NCBI RefSeq assembly: GCF_022919715.1
Contig: NZ_CP095042.1
Coordinates: 62,001-126,000, forward strand
Direction: 5' to 3'
DNA length: 64,000 nt
Origin: Agromyces sp. H17E-10
GTDB taxonomy: Bacteria; Actinomycetota; Actinomycetes; Actinomycetales; Microbacteriaceae
Below the pieces are notes generated by a model. It did not search any database and was not told the DNA's origin. It saw nothing but the letters and a program-made list of their open reading frames with translations. Within the stretch, counting starts at the first letter, position 1, and each line of letters opens with the position of its first letter. The position numbers and the translations under genes are program-made. Below, one piece after another: positions 61,520 to 64,000 of the stretch.

Positions 61520-62787
61520 GCATTCGCTCCGTTCGGTTCGACGGGGCGCGGCGGTCCGAGCCTCGGTGCCCGTTCGCGGGTGTCGCCGCCGCCCACGCGG
61601 TTGCTGCGCTCGGCGAGCGAGACGAGCGCGAGGTGGCGGTCGGCCGTCCAGCAGATCAGCCGTCCCTTCTGGTCTTTGCTGCGACCGAGGATGCCCGCGT
61701 CGGCGAGCTCGGCGAGCGCCCGCTGGGCGGCGGCCTTCGAAACGCCATGCCGGGCCGCGACGACGTCGATCGTCTGCACCGGTTCGCCGGCGAGGTCGCC
61801 GAGCACCTTCAGCACGACGGCGTCGCTGCGCGGATGCGCGGGCGTCGCGCCGCGCTGACGTCGGCTCGCGACGAGCTGCTCGACGAGTTCGCCGTCGAGT
61901 CGGTCGAGTTCGTCCGCAAGGCGGACGGCATTGCCGGCCGCGAGCTCGGCGGCGTGCGCGAAGCCGATGACCCAGTCGTCGAGCGCGGGCGGATCGGCCC
62001 GGAACGCGGTGAGCCCCGCGAGGTACGCGTTCGTGTCGCCCGCGAAGACGGTGCTGATCGGTACGAGCACGTTGCGCACCGCATCGGCGCGGCGCAGCAC
62101 GGTGTGGATCAGTGCGCGGCCCGTGCGCCCGTTGCCGTCGATGAACGGGTGGATCGTCTCGAACTGCGCGTGGGCGATCGCCGCGCGCACGACGGGGTTG
62201 CCCTCGGTCGCCGTGACGAAGCGGGCGAGGTCGTCGACGAGGCGCGGCACCTCCGACTCGGGCGGCGGCACGAAGTCGGCGCGAAGCGGGCTCCAGCCCG
62301 TGCCGCCCACCCAGTTCTGCTCGGTGCGCAGGCCCGGCGCGAGGGACGGTTCGATGAGGTGCTGCAGGCGCTCGAGGTCGCGGACGGTGATGGCGCGGTC
62401 TCGGTCGGCGAGCTCGTCGATCGCTCGCTCGGTCGCGCGCACGTTCGCGACGACGTCGAGCGCGACCTTCGGTCCGGTCTCGAGCAGCTCCGCGACCGCG
62501 AGGCGCTTCGGAGTGATGCGGTTGCCCTCGATCCACGACGACGAGATGCTCTCCGAGCGGATGAGCAAGTGGTTGAGGTAGCCGCCACGGGCGCCGATCC
62601 GTTCGTCGGCCCGCGCGAGCACCGCGAGCGCGTCCTCGGCGGCGCGGCGGGCCTGCTCGCCGATCTCGGGCACGTCGGTTCCGAGCTCGTCGGGCACGTA
62701 CGCGAGGAACCGGCCGGGCGCGCGGTCGCGTCGGCTGAGGTGCGAGGCGTCGTTCGGCTGCCACACGCGTTCGACGAACCGGCCCAT
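61516..62787 (-). CDS. Fic-domain protein with C-terminal winged helix
   Basis: 423 residues. The Fic core has HPFIDGNGRTGR (213-224) with catalytic His213; the family transfers AMP or other groups to protein hydroxyls. The N-terminal inhibitory helix S83-x3-E87-G (SSWIEGN) is present, so it is a self-inhibited class II Fic protein. A C-terminal winged helix (about 325-390, VQTIDVVAARHGVSKAAAQRALAELADAGIL) can bind DNA. A long palindrome lies 29 nt upstream. The next gene is an ABC ATPase. No separate antitoxin gene is seen. Confidence 0.93.
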   Translation of the reverse strand: MGRFVERVWQPNDASHLSRRDRAPGRFLAYVPDELGTDVPEIGEQARRAAEDALAVLARADERIGARGGYLNHLLIRSESISSSWIEGNRITPKRLAVAELLETGPKVALDVVANVRATERAIDELADRDRAITVRDLERLQHLIEPSLAPGLRTEQNWVGGTGWSPLRADFVPPPESEVPRLVDDLARFVTATEGNPVVRAAIAHAQFETIHPFIDGNGRTGRALIHTVLRRADAVRNVLVPISTVFAGDTNAYLAGLTAFRADPPALDDWVIGFAHAAELAAGNAVRLADELDRLDGELVEQLVASRRQRGATPAHPRSDAVVLKVLGDLAGEPVQTIDVVAARHGVSKAAAQRALAELADAGILGRSKDQKGRLICWTADRHLALVSLAERSNRVGGGDTRERAPRLGPPRPVEPNGANA

Positions 62788-62815
62788 GGCGCCTCCGTCC
62801 GTCGATCCGACCGTT

Positions 62816-62844
62816 AATCAACTTTATGCGAACTAAAGTTGATT
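62816..62844. promoter_or_regulatory. Palindromic operator upstream of fic
   Basis: Perfect 11-bp inverted repeat AATCAACTTTA / TAAAGTTGATT with a 7-nt centre, strikingly AT-rich for this genome, in the rlmN-fic gap. It probably overlaps the fic promoter; binding by the Fic protein's own winged helix is plausible. Confidence 0.7.
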
Positions 62845-62905
62845 TTCCAGTGGGGATGCCACGGCTGGACGCGACGGGGACGGCTCCCCCGAGGCATCCG
62901 TCGAT

Positions 62906-64000
62906 CTAGGCGTCGGCCGCCGCGAGCTGCCCGCAGGCGCCGTCGATCTCCTTGCCGCGCGTGTCGCGGATCGTCGTCGGGATGCCCGCGGCCTCGAGGC
63001 GACGCACGAACTCCTGCTGCACGTCCGTGTCGGAGGCCGTCCAGATCGAACCCGGCGTCGGGTTGAGCGGAATCGGGTTGACGTGCACCCAGCCCCGTCC
63101 GCGCTCGTTGAGCTTCTCGGCGAGCAGGTCGGCGCGCCAGCCGTGGTCGTTCATGTCCTTGATGAGCGCGTACTCGATCGACACGCGACGGCCGGTCTTG
63201 TCGAAGTAGGCGCGCGCGGCGTCGAGCGCCTCGTCGACCTTCCACCGCGAGTTCACCGGGATGAGCTCGTCGCGCAGCTGGTCGTCGGGCGCGTGCAGGC
63301 TCAGGGCGAACGTGACGGGCAGGTCTTCGTCGGCGAGCTTCCTGATCGCGGGCACGAGACCGACGGTCGACACCGTCACGCCGCGCGCCGACATACCGAG
63401 CCCGTCGGGCGCAGGCGCCAGCATCGTGCGCACGGCCGACATCAGCCGGGCGTAGTTCGCGAGCGGCTCCCCCATGCCCATGAACACGATGTTCGAGACG
63501 CGATCGGGCGTGTGGTCGCCCTTCTTGCGGCCGCCGAGCTCGCCGCGCGCGAGGGCCGCGTTCGCCATGACGACCTGCTCGACGATCTCGGCCGCCGACA
63601 TGTTGCGGGTGAGGCCGGCCTGCCCGGTCGCGCAGAACGGGCAGTTCATGCCGCAGCCGGCCTGACTCGAGACGCACAGCGTGACGCGGCCCGGGTAGCG
63701 CATGAGCACCGACTCGACGAGGGCGCCGTCGTGCAGCTTCCACAGGAACTTGATCGTGTCGCCGTTGTCGGTCGTGAACCGCCGCACCTCGGTGAGGAGC
63801 TTCGGCAACACTGCTCCGGCGAGCGCGTCGCGCGACGCGGCGGGCAGGTCGGTCATCTCGGCGGGGTCGTTCGTGTGGTGCACGAAGTAGTGGGTGGCCA
63901 GCTGCGCGGCGCGGTAGCCCGGGAAGCCCAGCTCGGCGACGTGCGCCTTGCGGTCGGCCGGCGCGATGTCGGCGAGGTGCACGGGCGGCTTGCCGCGCTT
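62906..64000 (-). CDS. rlmN: Dual-specificity 23S rRNA A2503 / tRNA A37 methyltransferase, 5' end outside window
   Basis: Radical-SAM enzyme making 2-methyladenosine in 23S rRNA and some tRNAs. About 364 residues are visible. The iron-sulfur motif is [11 protein letters not shown], with [39 protein letters not shown] and [12 protein letters not shown] downstream; a Cys near the C-terminus in DGACGQLAA completes the catalytic pair. The frame is open to the right edge (residues [12 protein letters not shown]), so the true start is beyond the window. A GTG at 63982 is not the likely start. Confidence 0.95.
   Translation of the reverse strand, partial: KRGKPPVHLADIAPADRKAHVAELGFPGYRAAQLATHYFVHHTNDPAEMTDLPAASRDALAGAVLPKLLTEVRRFTTDNGDTIKFLWKLHDGALVESVLMRYPGRVTLCVSSQAGCGMNCPFCATGQAGLTRNMSAAEIVEQVVMANAALARGELGGRKKGDHTPDRVSNIVFMGMGEPLANYARLMSAVRTMLAPAPDGLGMSARGVTVSTVGLVPAIRKLADEDLPVTFALSLHAPDDQLRDELIPVNSRWKVDEALDAARAYFDKTGRRVSIEYALIKDMNDHGWRADLLAEKLNERGRGWVHVNPIPLNPTPGSIWTASDTDVQQEFVRRLEAAGIPTTIRDTRGKEIDGACGQLAAADA

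Noticed and set aside
61516..62787. Calling fic part of a type II toxin-antitoxin pair
   Set aside because: The inhibitory helix is inside the same protein and no small antitoxin gene is adjacent.

Overview
The window is about 70% G+C and almost fully coding. Gene order (mraZ-rsmH-ftsL-ftsI-murE-murF-mraY-murD-ftsW-murG-murC-ftsQ-ftsZ-yggS-sepF-yggT-wag31), a FHA/MerR pair of the GarA/FtsR type, a PASTA kinase next to an Rv2175c-type protein, and many GTG starts point to a high-GC Gram-positive. Details of the cell-wall genes fit the family Microbacteriaceae (Agromyces-like). This is inference from gene content; no marker gene such as 16S rRNA is present.

Layout. 1-7190: pyrD (cut by the window edge), nrdR, hisD, dnaE and a RluD-type pseudouridine synthase, all on the minus strand. 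7190-26122: one long minus-strand division and cell-wall (dcw) cluster. It starts at a promoter carrying three MraZ boxes, and most of its genes overlap by 1-4 nt. mraY carries an apparent one-base deletion in a G5 run. 26422-37616: DUF3040 protein, IdsA2-like prenyltransferase, Rv2175c-like protein, LysM hydrolase, PASTA kinase, class II DAHP synthase, PlsC, ROK kinase, FadD15-like acyl-CoA ligase and deformylase. This order is close to the idsA2-pknL-aroG-fadD15 region of Mycobacterium tuberculosis. 37627-45888: two ParA-type ATPases around pyruvate carboxylase, then MerR, FtsR-like MerR, GarA-like FHA protein and a CDP-alcohol phosphatidyltransferase. 45923-58394: an accessory mosaic with Nudix, S4, GNAT, NAD(P)HX epimerase, two paralogous lysozyme-like secreted proteins, a small alarmone synthetase, ArsR plus a reduced P450-like protein plus a PEP-mutase-family enzyme, a LigD polymerase domain protein, an F420-type reductase, YihY, MsrA and a methyltransferase. 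58433-60703: soxR diverging from a ferredoxin - flavin reductase - superoxide dismutase operon. 60722-64000: an ABC ATPase, a Fic protein with its own palindromic operator, and rlmN (cut by the window edge).

Functional themes are peptidoglycan synthesis and septation (dcw cluster, wag31, FtsR, PASTA kinase, secreted hydrolases), central and aromatic metabolism (pyc, DAHP synthase), and redox defence (soxR operon, msrA). A recurrent promoter layout is visible: a TANNNT -10 hexamer 6-8 nt upstream of an ATG or GTG. It predicts leaderless transcripts for at least fourteen genes and settles several start codons. No tRNA, rRNA, CRISPR array, insertion sequence or prophage was seen.
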